In this document: in pieces, positions 33,893-43,240 of the stretch
How positions within the stretch are numbered: the first letter of the stretch is position 1
Layout of the letters: the number at the start of each line of letters is the position of its first letter
Source of the DNA: Ignavibacteriaceae bacterium
Lineage (GTDB): Bacteria; Bacteroidota; Ignavibacteria; Ignavibacteriales; Ignavibacteriaceae
Direction of reading: 5' to 3'
Assembly (NCBI GenBank): GCA_008933765.1
Contig: WBUK01000010.1
Span: forward strand, 1-64,000
Length of the DNA stretch: 64,000 bases
The notes under the pieces: generated by a model
What the model was told of the DNA's origin: nothing
What the model saw: only the letters and a program-made list of their open reading frames with translations
Databases searched by the model: none
Position numbers and translations under genes: made by a program

Positions 33893-36877
33893 ATGAAACA
33901 ACTTTGCACCTTAACTTTATTTTTTACTTTTTTCTCTCTTCCGCTCCTGTCTCAAAGCACGCCGTCGGTTAAAATTAACGAGCTGATGGCTTCAAACAGC
34001 GCAGCAGTGGCTGACCCCGATTTCGGCGAATACGGCGATTGGGTCGAGCTTTTCAACACTGATTCACTACCGGCCGATATTTCCGGCTATTATCTAACCG
34101 ACAATTTCAGCCAACCACAGAAGTGGCGCTTACCACTTACCGGCGTTATCATCCCCGCACAAGGCTACCTTATTATCTGGTGCGACGATCATAACACCGG
34201 TTTACACGCAAATTTCAAGCTTTCTGCAAGTGGCGAAGTAGTTGGGTTATATGCACCAAACGGAAGTGTTGTGGATTCCGTCTCTTTCGGGCAACAGGAA
34301 ACGGATATATCATTCGGCAGATTCCCCGATGGTGAAAACGATTGGTACAACTTTTTCCCTTCAACTCCGGGCTTGCCTAACTATGAAGATAATATAACTT
34401 CAAAATGCCCGGAACCTGAAATCAGCCTGCAGCCCGGCTTCTACCCGGCGCCTGTTACCGTCTCTCTCTCAACAACAATGGGGGGCGCAGAAGTCAGATA
34501 CACAACTGATGGCTCCGAGCCAAGAGAAAACTCGAACCTTTACTCGGCGCCAATTCAGATTGATTCTACTACTGTTCTGCGTGCAAAAACTTTCAAACTG
34601 CAGAGTTTCCCCTCGAAAACTGTTACCGGCACTTATTTCATCAATTTCAACTCTTCTTTGCCCGTTTTTTCTCTTTCAACCGACCCGGCAAATTTCTTCA
34701 GCGATTCCGCCGGGATTTATGTTACCGGTACCAACGGCATAACCGGCTACTGCTCTTCAATTCCAAGAAACTGGAACCAGGACTGGGAACGCCCCATCTC
34801 ATTAGAGTTCTTTGAAGAGGATAAATCAAGGGCGTTCGCCGCTAATGCGGGGGTGAAAATCTACGGCGGTTGCACAAGGCTCTATGATGAAAAATCACTC
34901 GGGGTATATTTCCGCGACAGGTACGGCGATTCTAAAATTTATCATAAAATCTTTAAGGATTCTTATCTCTACGAGTTCAATAACTTGGTTCTGAGAAACG
35001 CAGGGCAAGACTGGTACAGAACTATGATTCGGGAAGGGATGATTAACGCACTGATTAAAGGCAGAATGATGATCGATCAGCAGGAATACCGTCCTTCTAT
35101 TCTCTTTATTAACGGGCGGTATTGGGGCATTCACAACATCAGAGAAAAACTGAACGAACACTACCTCTACTATCACTACAATATTCCTGAAGATCAACTG
35201 GACCTCATTGAATTTGGCTCCAAACCTGATGTTAAAGCCGGTGATTCCGTCGCCTACTATCAAATGTATAACTTTTTGAAATATCACGATATTTCTATTG
35301 ATACAAATTATCAGGTTGCCAAAAGCATGATTGATATCGATCAATACATCGACTATAATATCATCGAAATTTTTGCCGCAAACGGTGACTGGCCCGCTAA
35401 CAATACTAAACTTTTCAGAGACAGAAGAGGCGGGAAATGGAGATGGCTTCTTTATGACCTCGACTACTGCTACAACGGAAACTCTGAAGGGATGTATAAC
35501 ACTAACACCCTTAAATATATGCTCGACTCGGTCAACACCATTTCCACAAGCCCCGCCTGGGCTACTATGATTTTCAGAAGGCTGATGGCAAATCAGGAAT
35601 TCAGAAACGAGTTCACGCAAAGGATGGCTGCTCACATGAGTTCAACTTTCGACTATAACAGAACTATGTCGATTATTGACAGCGTGCGCAATTTAGTCGC
35701 CGATGAAATTCCCCGTCACAAGGCAAGGTGGACAAAATCTATCTCTTTTGGTTCTTCATGGACTCAACAAATTCAACTGATTCGAGATTTTGCGCAACAG
35801 CGAGCAAGCAAGATGCGCAGCTTTTTCTACGACTGGTACGGCATCCCCGGCGCATTTTCGGTTACCTTAACAACAAACGACTCAACAGCAGGCAGGCTCA
35901 TAGCACACACTGTGAACATTCCATGGAACACAAAGCCGATTTTCTTCAAAAGCATTCCGCTGAAACTTTGGGCTATGCCTAACCCCGGCTACAGATTCGT
36001 CAGGTGGGAGGGCTTTGTGAACCAAACCGGTGAAAAGTTGGAATTGTTGCCAAACCAAAATATCGCACTTAAAGCAATTTTTGAACCTGCTGAATCAACT
36101 GACTCAAACTTAGTAATCAACGAAATTAACTATAAAAGCAGTTCGCTCTATGATACCGGTGACTGGGTCGAGTTCTATAATCCTTCACCCGATTCTGTTA
36201 ACATATCGGGCTATAAATTCTACGATTCAAGCGATAATCCTCCGTTTGTTTTCCCGGAGGGAAGCGTAATTCCCCCTCTTGGTTATTTCACGGTTTGCCA
36301 GGATACTGCAAAATTCAAATTTTTCCACGAACATGCTGAAAACTATACCGGCAATTTTGCCTTTGGGCTTTCCTCATCGGGTGAAACCGTTTATATTGCA
36401 GATCCTGCTGACAGAATTTTAGACAGCGTTGCTTATTCCTCAACAGCGCCTTGGGACCCCAAAGCCAACGGCGATGGATTTACACTTGCGCTAATTAATC
36501 CGGAATTAGATAACAACCTCGCCGACTCATGGAAAGCGGGCAAAAAACTGGGCACTCCCTCAGCAAGAAATGATGTTTACACTAAAATTCATGAGCTTAA
36601 GGGAGATGTTCCCTCAAGCTTCAGCATGAGCCAAAACTTCCCGAACCCGTTTAACCCGGAAACCAAAATTTTAGTCACTCTTCCTGAAAATTGCGAAATG
36701 AAACTTACGGTTTATGACGCACTTGGAACTGAAGTTGAAGTGCTGGCAAAGGGAGATTTTGCAGCCGGCTCTTACGAGTTTTTCTTTAGTGGTGCAAAAC
36801 TTGCAAGCGGGGTTTATTTCTACAGAATTTCTGCAGGGAACTATTCCGAAGTGAAGAAAATGCTGCTGCTCAGATGA
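33893..36877 (+). CDS. CotH-kinase-like protein with lamin-tail domains and type IX sorting domain
   Basis: 994 residues, secreted. Signal peptide 1-20 (FFTFFSLPLLSQS). Then a lamin-tail domain (about 25-160, INELMASNS and GDWVELFNTD), a chitobiase C-terminal-type beta domain (about 180-250, YTTDGSEPRE), a CotH-like atypical kinase domain (about 255-600, with KIYGGCTRLYDEKS, FINGRYWGIHNIREKLNEHY and WLLYDLDYC), a second lamin-tail domain (about 740-890, NEINYKSSSLYDTGDWVEFY) and a type IX sorting domain (SQNFPNPFNPETKI to KKMLLLR). CotH proteins of Bacillus phosphorylate coat proteins with ATP; whether an extracellular version does so is unknown. Stands alone with a likely own promoter. Confidence 0.92.
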   Translation: MKQLCTLTLFFTFFSLPLLSQSTPSVKINELMASNSAAVADPDFGEYGDWVELFNTDSLPADISGYYLTDNFSQPQKWRLPLTGVIIPAQGYLIIWCDDHNTGLHANFKLSASGEVVGLYAPNGSVVDSVSFGQQETDISFGRFPDGENDWYNFFPSTPGLPNYEDNITSKCPEPEISLQPGFYPAPVTVSLSTTMGGAEVRYTTDGSEPRENSNLYSAPIQIDSTTVLRAKTFKLQSFPSKTVTGTYFINFNSSLPVFSLSTDPANFFSDSAGIYVTGTNGITGYCSSIPRNWNQDWERPISLEFFEEDKSRAFAANAGVKIYGGCTRLYDEKSLGVYFRDRYGDSKIYHKIFKDSYLYEFNNLVLRNAGQDWYRTMIREGMINALIKGRMMIDQQEYRPSILFINGRYWGIHNIREKLNEHYLYYHYNIPEDQLDLIEFGSKPDVKAGDSVAYYQMYNFLKYHDISIDTNYQVAKSMIDIDQYIDYNIIEIFAANGDWPANNTKLFRDRRGGKWRWLLYDLDYCYNGNSEGMYNTNTLKYMLDSVNTISTSPAWATMIFRRLMANQEFRNEFTQRMAAHMSSTFDYNRTMSIIDSVRNLVADEIPRHKARWTKSISFGSSWTQQIQLIRDFAQQRASKMRSFFYDWYGIPGAFSVTLTTNDSTAGRLIAHTVNIPWNTKPIFFKSIPLKLWAMPNPGYRFVRWEGFVNQTGEKLELLPNQNIALKAIFEPAESTDSNLVINEINYKSSSLYDTGDWVEFYNPSPDSVNISGYKFYDSSDNPPFVFPEGSVIPPLGYFTVCQDTAKFKFFHEHAENYTGNFAFGLSSSGETVYIADPADRILDSVAYSSTAPWDPKANGDGFTLALINPELDNNLADSWKAGKKLGTPSARNDVYTKIHELKGDVPSSFSMSQNFPNPFNPETKILVTLPENCEMKLTVYDALGTEVEVLAKGDFAAGSYEFFFSGAKLASGVYFYRISAGNYSEVKKMLLLR

Positions 36878-37036
36878 TCTCTTCTAAGGTTTTGATCTAT
36901 ATTGTTTTTCAACTGAATTTTGATATCTCTGTATGAAATCTAAACTTAAGATTTAAGAGATATTGGCTGAAAAACCGGAAAGTTAGAAGCCGGAGAACTG
37001 AAAACCGAGAAACGGAAAACTAAGAAAATGCGCTCG

Positions 37037-37456
37037 CTATCTGAGCGCTTTTTCTATTATTGTTATAATATCCTGCTTTGCAAAAGGTTTCGAAATATAG
37101 TCAGTGCAACCTGCTTTTAAAAAATATTCTTTATCGCCGGGCATTGCAAATGCTGTAACTGCAATTATCGGAACTCCTTGATACTCAGGCATACTTTTCA
37201 ACTCATTGATTAAAGCAAAGCCTGTTATTCCTTTCCCAAGGTTTATATCCAACAAAATTACATCGTATCTTTTTGCGTGTATTTTTGTCATTGCCTCCTG
37301 CAATTTGGTAACCGTCTCCAAATTGTAGCCTTTTTTCAGAAACGCTTTCATCACATCAAGCGTTATCTCGTCGTCATCCACCATTAAAATTTCAGGTTTT
37401 TCTGAATTCATAGCGTCTGCCCTCGATTCTTTTCGGATTTTTGAATAAACATCCAT
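37037..37456 (-). CDS. single-domain response regulator
   Basis: 139 residues, a receiver domain only: EILMVDDDE, phospho-acceptor Asp in YDVILLDINLGKG, conserved Thr in IAVTAFA and Lys in YISKPFA. Follows the sensor kinase gene by 2 bases and starts at ATG 37456, preceded by AAGG. An internal ATG at 37411 would remove 15 non-conserved residues. Probably receives phosphate from the kinase, as a standalone receiver. The kinase's sensor half is separated by a frameshift, so the pathway may be compromised. Confidence 0.9.
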   Translation of the reverse strand: MDVYSKIRKESRADAMNSEKPEILMVDDDEITLDVMKAFLKKGYNLETVTKLQEAMTKIHAKRYDVILLDINLGKGITGFALINELKSMPEYQGVPIIAVTAFAMPGDKEYFLKAGCTDYISKPFAKQDIITIIEKALR

Positions 37457-37458
37457 TT

Positions 37459-38841
37459 CTAACCTTTTTTAAATAATATTTGAACGGAGAACTCGGAGCC
37501 TTCGCCAATCTTGCTTTTCACCGAAATGCTACCGCCCATTTTTTCAACAAATTTTTTAGAAACTGATAACCCCAATCCGGGTCCTTCAAAACTTCTTTCC
37601 CACCCTTCGCTCGCCTGCCGGAACTCGTCAAAAATCAACTCCAAGTGATCAGGGGCAATCCCTATTCCTGTATCCTTAACAGTAATTTTTAGCCGCCTTT
37701 CCTCGTTTTCATTCTCTTCCAAATCACCAAAAATTGTAACCTTTCCGTGCGAGGTGAATTTGACCGCATTATCCACTAAGTTAGCTATTATTTGCTCTAA
37801 AAGCATTGGCTCGGTGTAACCGGTTAATGTTTCATTAGGCTTATATTCTAACTTCACGCCCTTTTTCTCTGCCTGCTCTTTAAATTCCTCAGCGATGTGA
37901 AAAAGCAGCGTGTCAACATTAGTTTCAACCAGCTGAATCCCCTTAAAGTCGGTCTCCATCTTTGAAATATTTAATATAAGCGTCAGCGTTTTCAGCAGCC
38001 GGTCGGCAGATTTATAAATAACTTCACCGGTTTTTCGTAACTCTTCATTATCTTTTCTCTCCCGTAGCAATTCCGCATACCCCAGAATGCCAATCATCGG
38101 GGTGCGCAGTTCGTGGCTCATATTTGCCAAAAAATTACTCTTTAGCCTGTTGGCTTCTTCAGCTTTTTCTTTTGCTTCAAGAAGTGTCTGTTGAGTCTTC
38201 TTAAATTCGCTAATATCAACATTAAGCCCGATCAGCACATCTTCATTATTGTATCTTCCCTTATAAAGTTTCACATAGTCGGTGAAAACTTCCCCGTTCT
38301 TTTTCTTCCCGGGGAACTCCAACTCAACATCCTCCCCCCTTAAAATTTTTTCAAACCAATCTTGTTGGCTCGTTTCTTTGTTCCAGCCTTTAACCCCTAA
38401 GAAATCCGGTGTTTTACCGATAAGTTCATCCCTTGAATAGCCGAACATTTTTTCCGCTCCGGGGTTAACTTCAACAAATTCAAGATTCATGTTCTGAATT
38501 ATAATCCCCTCGCTCACTGTGTTGAACAGACCGCGGAAATTCCGCTCGCTGTCAATTATCTTTTGCAACATATTACGCCGCTCATCACCGGCGATAAGCA
38601 ACCAACCCAACAGTACAGTGCCTATCGGATAAATAACAAACATCGGAACGGCTATGCCGGCTTGGGTTTGTTCCCGCAAACCTGTGTGCAGAATAAATGT
38701 GCACAAAACATTGCTAAGTGAACTACCAAACCGAAAAGATAAACTTCCCAAAGGCTGATTCTTTCCAATCGTTTTAGTCGAAATTGACGCCATAACAAGC
38801 CGATCACCCCGCAGACAACAATTACCGTTGTACCCATCCAA
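37459..38841 (-). CDS. PAS histidine kinase, downstream part of a frameshifted gene
   Basis: The frame gives 460 residues but only from about residue 58 (LREQTQAGIAVPMFV) is it kin to known proteins. That part completes the last helices of a 5TM-LYT receptor (MFVIYPIGTVLLGWLL), then a PAS domain (about 97-215, VSEGIIIQNMNLEFVEVNPG), HisKA with H243 (ANMSHELRTP) and a GHKL ATPase (NLVDNAVKF, DTGIGIAPD, GPGLGLSVS). The first five helices are in the overlapping frame at 38652-39152. As drawn, this gene would lack its own good start; MFVIYPIG or later Met codons might serve. Either a broken gene or a sequence error near 38650-38700. Confidence 0.85.
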   Translation of the reverse strand: MDGYNGNCCLRGDRLVMASISTKTIGKNQPLGSLSFRFGSSLSNVLCTFILHTGLREQTQAGIAVPMFVIYPIGTVLLGWLLIAGDERRNMLQKIIDSERNFRGLFNTVSEGIIIQNMNLEFVEVNPGAEKMFGYSRDELIGKTPDFLGVKGWNKETSQQDWFEKILRGEDVELEFPGKKKNGEVFTDYVKLYKGRYNNEDVLIGLNVDISEFKKTQQTLLEAKEKAEEANRLKSNFLANMSHELRTPMIGILGYAELLRERKDNEELRKTGEVIYKSADRLLKTLTLILNISKMETDFKGIQLVETNVDTLLFHIAEEFKEQAEKKGVKLEYKPNETLTGYTEPMLLEQIIANLVDNAVKFTSHGKVTIFGDLEENENEERRLKITVKDTGIGIAPDHLELIFDEFRQASEGWERSFEGPGLGLSVSKKFVEKMGGSISVKSKIGEGSEFSVQILFKKG

Positions 38842-39152
38842 ACTCCCGCGCCACCACTTAAAATCCTATGCGTCAGCATTGAAATTATACCGATAATCGT
38901 GGGGACTACTCCAAAAAACAACCCGGATATACTTATAAGTATCGAACGGGTATCAAAAAACACACCCTCCTGTTGCTCCCAGGGAAGCGACATAACTAAA
39001 AAACCTATTGCGGCGGTACTCAACCCGATTAATACCTGACGCACGACCCGGCTTTTTATCCACTCACTTCTACGAAATAAATCATAAATTAGCCCAAGGG
39101 ATACCAGCAGCGCTGTATTAAGAATCATTCCTACATGTATCGGGGTTTCCAT
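38652..39152 (-). CDS. 5TM-LYT receptor domain, upstream part of a frameshifted kinase
   Basis: 166 residues with five or so hydrophobic helices: NTALLVSLGLIYDLF, QVLIGLSTAAIGFLVMSLPW, ISISGLFFGVVPTIIGIISM, WMGTTVIVVCGVIGLLW and YLFGLVVHLAMF. This is the five-helix receptor found in LytS/YhcK-type sensors. It ends abruptly in CTQVCGNKPKPA, where the family should continue into VLLIYPIGTVLLG; that continuation is found in the -1 frame at 37459-38841. Together they make one sensor kinase of about 560 residues. The ATG at 39152 has no strong ribosome-binding sequence. Confidence 0.83.
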   Translation of the reverse strand: METPIHVGMILNTALLVSLGLIYDLFRRSEWIKSRVVRQVLIGLSTAAIGFLVMSLPWEQQEGVFFDTRSILISISGLFFGVVPTIIGIISMLTHRILSGGAGVWMGTTVIVVCGVIGLLWRQFRLKRLERISLWEVYLFGLVVHLAMFCAHLFCTQVCGNKPKPA

Positions 39153-39261
39153 TAGCGGTTTTTATTATCTGTTAAATTATTAACGGGTTGATTAGTACAC
39201 ATTGATTATTCTACATACCTCATTTCCATTTTCTGCTTTCGAACTGCTTCTTTTCGATTAA

Positions 39262-39297
39262 AATAAAAAAACCTTGGGGATGATGAGACCCAAGGTT
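39262..39297 (-). terminator. Rho-independent terminator of tRNA-Gln
   Basis: Minus-strand hairpin AACCTTGGG / CCCAAGGTT with a 10-base loop, followed by TTTTTTTATTT. It starts 3 bases after the tRNA CCA end. Confidence 0.88.
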
Positions 39298-39299
39298 CT

Positions 39300-39375
39300 T
39301 GGCTGCCCCGCCAGGGGTCGAACCTGGACTCTTCTGATCCAGAGTCAGACGTGTTGCCAGTTACACCACAGGGCA
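39300..39375 (-). tRNA. tRNA-Gln, anticodon CTG
   Basis: 76 nucleotides that fold as a cloverleaf: acceptor TGCCCTG / CGGGGCA with one G-U pair, D arm with GGTGTAACTGGCAACAC, anticodon stem TCTGA / TCAGA around CTCTGGA (anticodon CTG), T arm with GGTTCGACC, discriminator G and a genome-encoded CCA. It has a matching Bacteroidota promoter upstream and a terminator right after. Stands as a single tRNA transcript. Confidence 0.95.
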
Positions 39376-39395
39376 ATTTTACAAAAAATTGAGTT

Positions 39396-39426
39396 CAAAA
39401 ATACAGATTTTTCAGCTGCCGTCAAA
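39396..39426 (-). promoter_or_regulatory. Bacteroidota-type promoter of tRNA-Gln
   Basis: On the minus strand, TTTG (39423-39426), 19 bases, then TATTTTTG (39396-39403), an exact fit to TTTG-N19-TAnnTTTG. It ends 20 bases before the tRNA 5' end. A start site about 7 bases downstream would give a leader of roughly 14 bases. Confidence 0.7.
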
Positions 39427-39471
39427 ACAAAATTTCAATCCGTTTGAACAACCAAACTTCATACGGCTAAA

Positions 39472-39521
39472 AAAAGGAATTGCCTTTGCATCTACGGAAG
39501 TCAACGCCGGCAATTCCTTTT
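39472..39521. terminator. terminator of the outer-membrane protein gene
   Basis: 13-bp perfect stem AAAAGGAATTGCC / GGCAATTCCTTTT with a 24-base loop, A-rich on one side and T-rich on the other. It lies 20 bases after the stop of the barrel gene ending at 39541. Confidence 0.8.
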
Positions 39522-39540
39522 ATAAAAAACGATCTGCTAT

Positions 39541-40962
39541 TTAATCAAATCGCATTCTTAAACCAAGCGAAACAGAGGCTCTTTTAGCCTTTGATGGAGT
39601 AAAGAAATACTGGAAATCACTCATGGCACCGTCAAAGTAAAAATTACCCAAACGGAAGCCCCCGCCGAAAGTCCAGCCTGTCAAATCACCACCGCCTGTT
39701 GTGAACCCGGTACGCAACCAAGGCGCCCATGATGACGCCGGGTTCCATTCAACACCCAACGACCATCGTGGCTTTGTGCTGTTGCCCGGCTCGTTGTTGA
39801 AACCAAAGTTTAGATCGGAGGCAAATACCCAATCGCCGCTGGAACCGGATACATTATATGCACCGCCAATTCTAAATGCACCGGGGAGTGAAGTGCCAAA
39901 ATCTGCCAAAGAGTGTGCCTTACCTTTCAGCATGTTCACTACTGAATCCCGTTGAGTTTGGTCTAAGATATCATCTACATAAATATCACCTTCAGCACTG
40001 TACTCGGCAACCCCCTTGTTCCAGGTCATCGAGCCTAAATCAGTAAGCGCAAAACCGAATGACCAGTTATTATCGATTCTTGCAGCAAACCCGAGATCAA
40101 CACCAAAACCCGAGCCTGCCGGTGAAGGAAACAGCGAGAAACTCCCTTTCTCATTATGTGTTGAATCGAAGTCATAATTTACACCGAACAATGGTGAAAA
40201 TGCAGCAACCGCACGGTAGTCACCCGTTCCGGTAATAACATTTCCGTTGTCAAACATGAAATTTGTTTTCACATAATCTGTGCCGAAATATGCGTAACCC
40301 TGCAACAGATTAAGTGAAATACCCGCGGATACTTGCTTCCAGTTAAAAAGCTTAAAATCATGTGCATAAGAAAGTGAATATTTTCTCGCCCAGACTCCTT
40401 TTATATCAAGTGAACTGAAATCGTAAACTTCGTTCTGAAGCCCTCCCTCAAGCACCACTTTTGCGAAAGTTTCAGGAATCACAACCCGGCTGTAGATATT
40501 GTCGGAAATGCTGAAACCTATTGCACCCGCATTTTTTCCCATATTATATGAGAAAGAAAAGAGCGAATACGAAAGGTTAAGAACCATTTTGGCTTCGTCT
40601 GAAAAAAGTTCACGAAACCGTTGCTTGTCCTCAGGGGTTAAATGCTTCCCTTCCATCTTCCCGGTTACAGGGTTCTTTTCAGGTTTGAAAAAATAATTAT
40701 AGTCATCAAGAGTCATAAAATCAAACCCAAACCGGAAATTGAACGGCGCAATAAGCGCAAATTCAAACGACTTATCTTTGCTCCAGGTTAACAACGACGG
40801 GTTAACTCCCAACGCATATACACCTCTTGAAGTAACTGTGTTGGTTTTTCCCATTCCGGTGGAAACTGGGTCAGTCACCGATGAAATGCCATTTCCGTTT
40901 TGCGCAAAAATCACAAAAGTTGCGGAAAAGAAAACGACTGCTAAATATTTAATGTTTTTCAT
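39541..40962 (-). CDS. outer-membrane beta-barrel protein (DUF5723-like)
   Basis: 473 residues from ATG at 40962, preceded by a strong AGGAGG six bases away; the frame is open to 40983 but this site decides the start. Signal peptide of about 22 residues (FFSATFVIFA). The rest is alternating beta strands typical of outer-membrane barrels, with PVSTGMGKTNTV and NPSLL near the N-terminus, a region seen in PorV/FadL-like and DUF5723 proteins, and a C-terminal strand ending in an aromatic-poor SLGLRMRFD. Possibly involved in substrate transport or type IX secretion. Its start overlaps the end of the upstream lipoprotein gene by 11 bases at most, so they form an operon. Confidence 0.82.
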   Translation of the reverse strand: MKNIKYLAVVFFSATFVIFAQNGNGISSVTDPVSTGMGKTNTVTSRGVYALGVNPSLLTWSKDKSFEFALIAPFNFRFGFDFMTLDDYNYFFKPEKNPVTGKMEGKHLTPEDKQRFRELFSDEAKMVLNLSYSLFSFSYNMGKNAGAIGFSISDNIYSRVVIPETFAKVVLEGGLQNEVYDFSSLDIKGVWARKYSLSYAHDFKLFNWKQVSAGISLNLLQGYAYFGTDYVKTNFMFDNGNVITGTGDYRAVAAFSPLFGVNYDFDSTHNEKGSFSLFPSPAGSGFGVDLGFAARIDNNWSFGFALTDLGSMTWNKGVAEYSAEGDIYVDDILDQTQRDSVVNMLKGKAHSLADFGTSLPGAFRIGGAYNVSGSSGDWVFASDLNFGFNNEPGNSTKPRWSLGVEWNPASSWAPWLRTGFTTGGGDLTGWTFGGGFRLGNFYFDGAMSDFQYFFTPSKAKRASVSLGLRMRFD

Positions 40963-40972
40963 CTCAATCCTC

Positions 40973-43042
40973 CTATTTCTCATTTAAGTCAACTTTGTAG
41001 GAGAATTTTCCATATACCCTGATGCTAACTTTGTCGTTTGCGTAGAACTTAACCGGCGCACCGCCCGGTTTCGAAGTATTCAACCTGAAAGTAACGAGAA
41101 GGTACTTAGATTTTTGGAAATTCTTAAAATCTTGGTTAACTAATTTAATCACAATGCTGTCCCTCGCCGGAGCAATCACCCGATCATCAGCGCCGACGGT
41201 ACCACCGTGAACTAAAATGGTGGAGTCGTTTCCCGGGTTGTTTGGGATGAGGTTCATCATCGGGCGATAATTTTTATCGAGAAATGTACCCGAAAACTGG
41301 AGGCTCGAAGCAATTGAGTTATCGATAATCATCGTAATTTCTGCATAGTTTGCATTTTCCAGATCGCTGGAGTCTGAAGATGAAAAATCAACATCCACAG
41401 TGTCAGAGTATCTGCCGTTTGATATTCCTACATAAGTGGGAAATTCAAGCGTTGCATAGCCGTAAACCGAGTCGATCATCTTGGCAGTTCCCTCTTTATA
41501 GGTCGGGTTCAGCCTGCTTTCGCCGACGGCAGTCAGTGTGTGCGGAAGATTATTCGGGAAGGCAAGTATAAAGTTTTCAACATCATTAGGGTTAAGCTTG
41601 ATTTCAGATACACCCGCACCAATTACAGTAGGTGGAACCGGGAGCTCTGCGTTATTAACTCCGTTAGTACCTTTAAGTCTGCCGCCAAAAATCACATCAA
41701 ATGTGGTGGCTTTCCCAACATGGAAACTCACCTGCGAGTTCTTCAGGTCCAAAGTCCCATAACGGAAATTACCCTGCAAATCCCGTAGGTTAATGCCAAT
41801 ATCGGTTTCAACAACCCGAAGTATTGCCGGTTTAACTTTACCGGTTATACTTTCAATCACTAAATTACTCATAGTGATGTTAGAGACGATGCTGTCCGTT
41901 GTTAAAATTGTGCTTTTAACACCCGGTTGAACTATATTCTCTGCACTTGCGGTGTAAGTAATGCTGTTTTTTAACCCGCCGGTAGAATTAAGAGAGTAAT
42001 TTTTCAGGTTAGGAATATTCAGGTTTGTGTTTCCTTTTGCAGGCACCGAAATATGCTCTAAAAAATTACTGCCATCGGGCTTTTTCATCTCAGGGATACT
42101 AAGCGTTATAAGAAGCGGCACATCTATTGAGTTATTAACCGTAAAAGACATGCTTCCTGAATCAAAGTTTATATGCGAGTAATAAGTTGAATCGTCAACG
42201 GAAACCGTCTTGGATTGTGTAATTGGGTTTTGACGAGGCACAACTCCTTTCATCCCTTTAAGCACTATCCCTGAAAATGAAGCATTAACTTTTGTTACCG
42301 GGTTTGCCGGAATCATAACGGACGAACCACCACTTCCCGGAGTGGATACATTAAACTCAAGCACTAATGAATCAACAATAGTAACACCCGCAAGTGGGAA
42401 TACTACCGTTCTTTCCTGATTTTGGTCTAATGTGATAGTTGAATTATCCGATAATATCGTTGAATTTTGAGGAATTGTACGATTTAAATAGGTGTGTGCT
42501 TGCGCTGATTTGAGGACAATATTAGAAATTATCATCTGAAAAGGCCCGTTCTCATTTCTGAATTTCACAGAAGCGGAACCCGCACTTAACTCAGCTACTT
42601 CAAAAGACTTAATTCTATCCAACGGTTGACTAACCGGTTTATTGTTTATCGGGGGAACTACCTGAGCCTGACCCGGCGTCACCGGCGCCCATGAGGTCAT
42701 TCTTATATCTTGTGCTATTGGATTGATTGCATCTATTGTGATTGACCCAACAGTTGTGGAAATAGACTGAGATGGCGCCACCATCGTCATCCGGTTTTCT
42801 ATCCTGATCGGATTTAAATCCTGTTGTTGTTCGTAAACTATTAACGCCGTGTCACCACGGAGTTTCAAGTTTGTTGTATCTCTCTCAATTATCTCTTTAA
42901 GGGTGTAGGTTCTGTTTACAAATGGTAAATTGAACTCAACATCCCATGTAGGCAATTTTGGATCTGAGACTATATCACATCCTGAGAGAACCAACAGGAG
43001 AATCACCGAAGCAACTAAAATCTCTTTGGTAATAAGTTTCAC
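40973..43042 (-). CDS. large surface lipoprotein, unknown family
   Basis: 689 residues. Lipoprotein signal peptide with lipobox LVLSGC (Cys22). The mature chain is Ser/Thr/Asn-rich and appears to be all beta, with no domain I can name; similar phrases (for example SKTVSVDDSTYYSH and TADNIV-like segments) recur weakly, suggesting repeated beta-sandwich units. It directly precedes the barrel gene in one operon, so the two probably work together at the outer membrane, the lipoprotein as partner or surface component. A C-terminal FNTSKPGGAPVKFY segment resembles the end of a beta-sandwich domain. Confidence 0.78.
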   Translation of the reverse strand: MKLITKEILVASVILLLVLSGCDIVSDPKLPTWDVEFNLPFVNRTYTLKEIIERDTTNLKLRGDTALIVYEQQQDLNPIRIENRMTMVAPSQSISTTVGSITIDAINPIAQDIRMTSWAPVTPGQAQVVPPINNKPVSQPLDRIKSFEVAELSAGSASVKFRNENGPFQMIISNIVLKSAQAHTYLNRTIPQNSTILSDNSTITLDQNQERTVVFPLAGVTIVDSLVLEFNVSTPGSGGSSVMIPANPVTKVNASFSGIVLKGMKGVVPRQNPITQSKTVSVDDSTYYSHINFDSGSMSFTVNNSIDVPLLITLSIPEMKKPDGSNFLEHISVPAKGNTNLNIPNLKNYSLNSTGGLKNSITYTASAENIVQPGVKSTILTTDSIVSNITMSNLVIESITGKVKPAILRVVETDIGINLRDLQGNFRYGTLDLKNSQVSFHVGKATTFDVIFGGRLKGTNGVNNAELPVPPTVIGAGVSEIKLNPNDVENFILAFPNNLPHTLTAVGESRLNPTYKEGTAKMIDSVYGYATLEFPTYVGISNGRYSDTVDVDFSSSDSSDLENANYAEITMIIDNSIASSLQFSGTFLDKNYRPMMNLIPNNPGNDSTILVHGGTVGADDRVIAPARDSIVIKLVNQDFKNFQKSKYLLVTFRLNTSKPGGAPVKFYANDKVSIRVYGKFSYKVDLNEK

Positions 43043-43186
43043 TGAAGTCTCGTCTTTATGATTAAAATATACCCGGCAATTTACTTATAATTTTTATTGT
43101 TTACAAATAAATTTTCCGGTTCACTGCCATAAGTTAACCGGAAACGGTTCCAAAACAGAGAATATATTAAAAAAAGTGTGAATTGT

Positions 43187-43221
43187 AAAAAAAAAAAGAG
43201 GCCGCCTCTGCCGGCAGCCTC
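43187..43221 (-). terminator. terminator of the DUF3467 gene
   Basis: Stem GAGGCCGCC / GGCAGCCTC (one mismatch) at 43198-43221, followed on the minus strand by 11 T. It lies 20 bases after the DUF3467 stop. It belongs to the GGCTGCC-like family of hairpins in this window. Confidence 0.8.
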
Positions 43222-43240
43222 TTTTTCCATTGCAGTAAGA

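Larger units (their letters stand above)
39153..39540. other. 388-base stretch holding tRNA-Gln and two terminators
   Basis: Contains, in order on the plus coordinates, about 110 bases of featureless AT-rich DNA, the tRNA-Gln terminator, tRNA-Gln, its promoter and the terminator of the outer-membrane protein gene. All are listed separately. Confidence 0.7.

Noticed and set aside
38660-38690. Programmed -1 frameshift in the sensor kinase
   Set aside because: No X-XXY-YYZ slippery heptamer in the reading register and no clear downstream structure; an indel is simpler.
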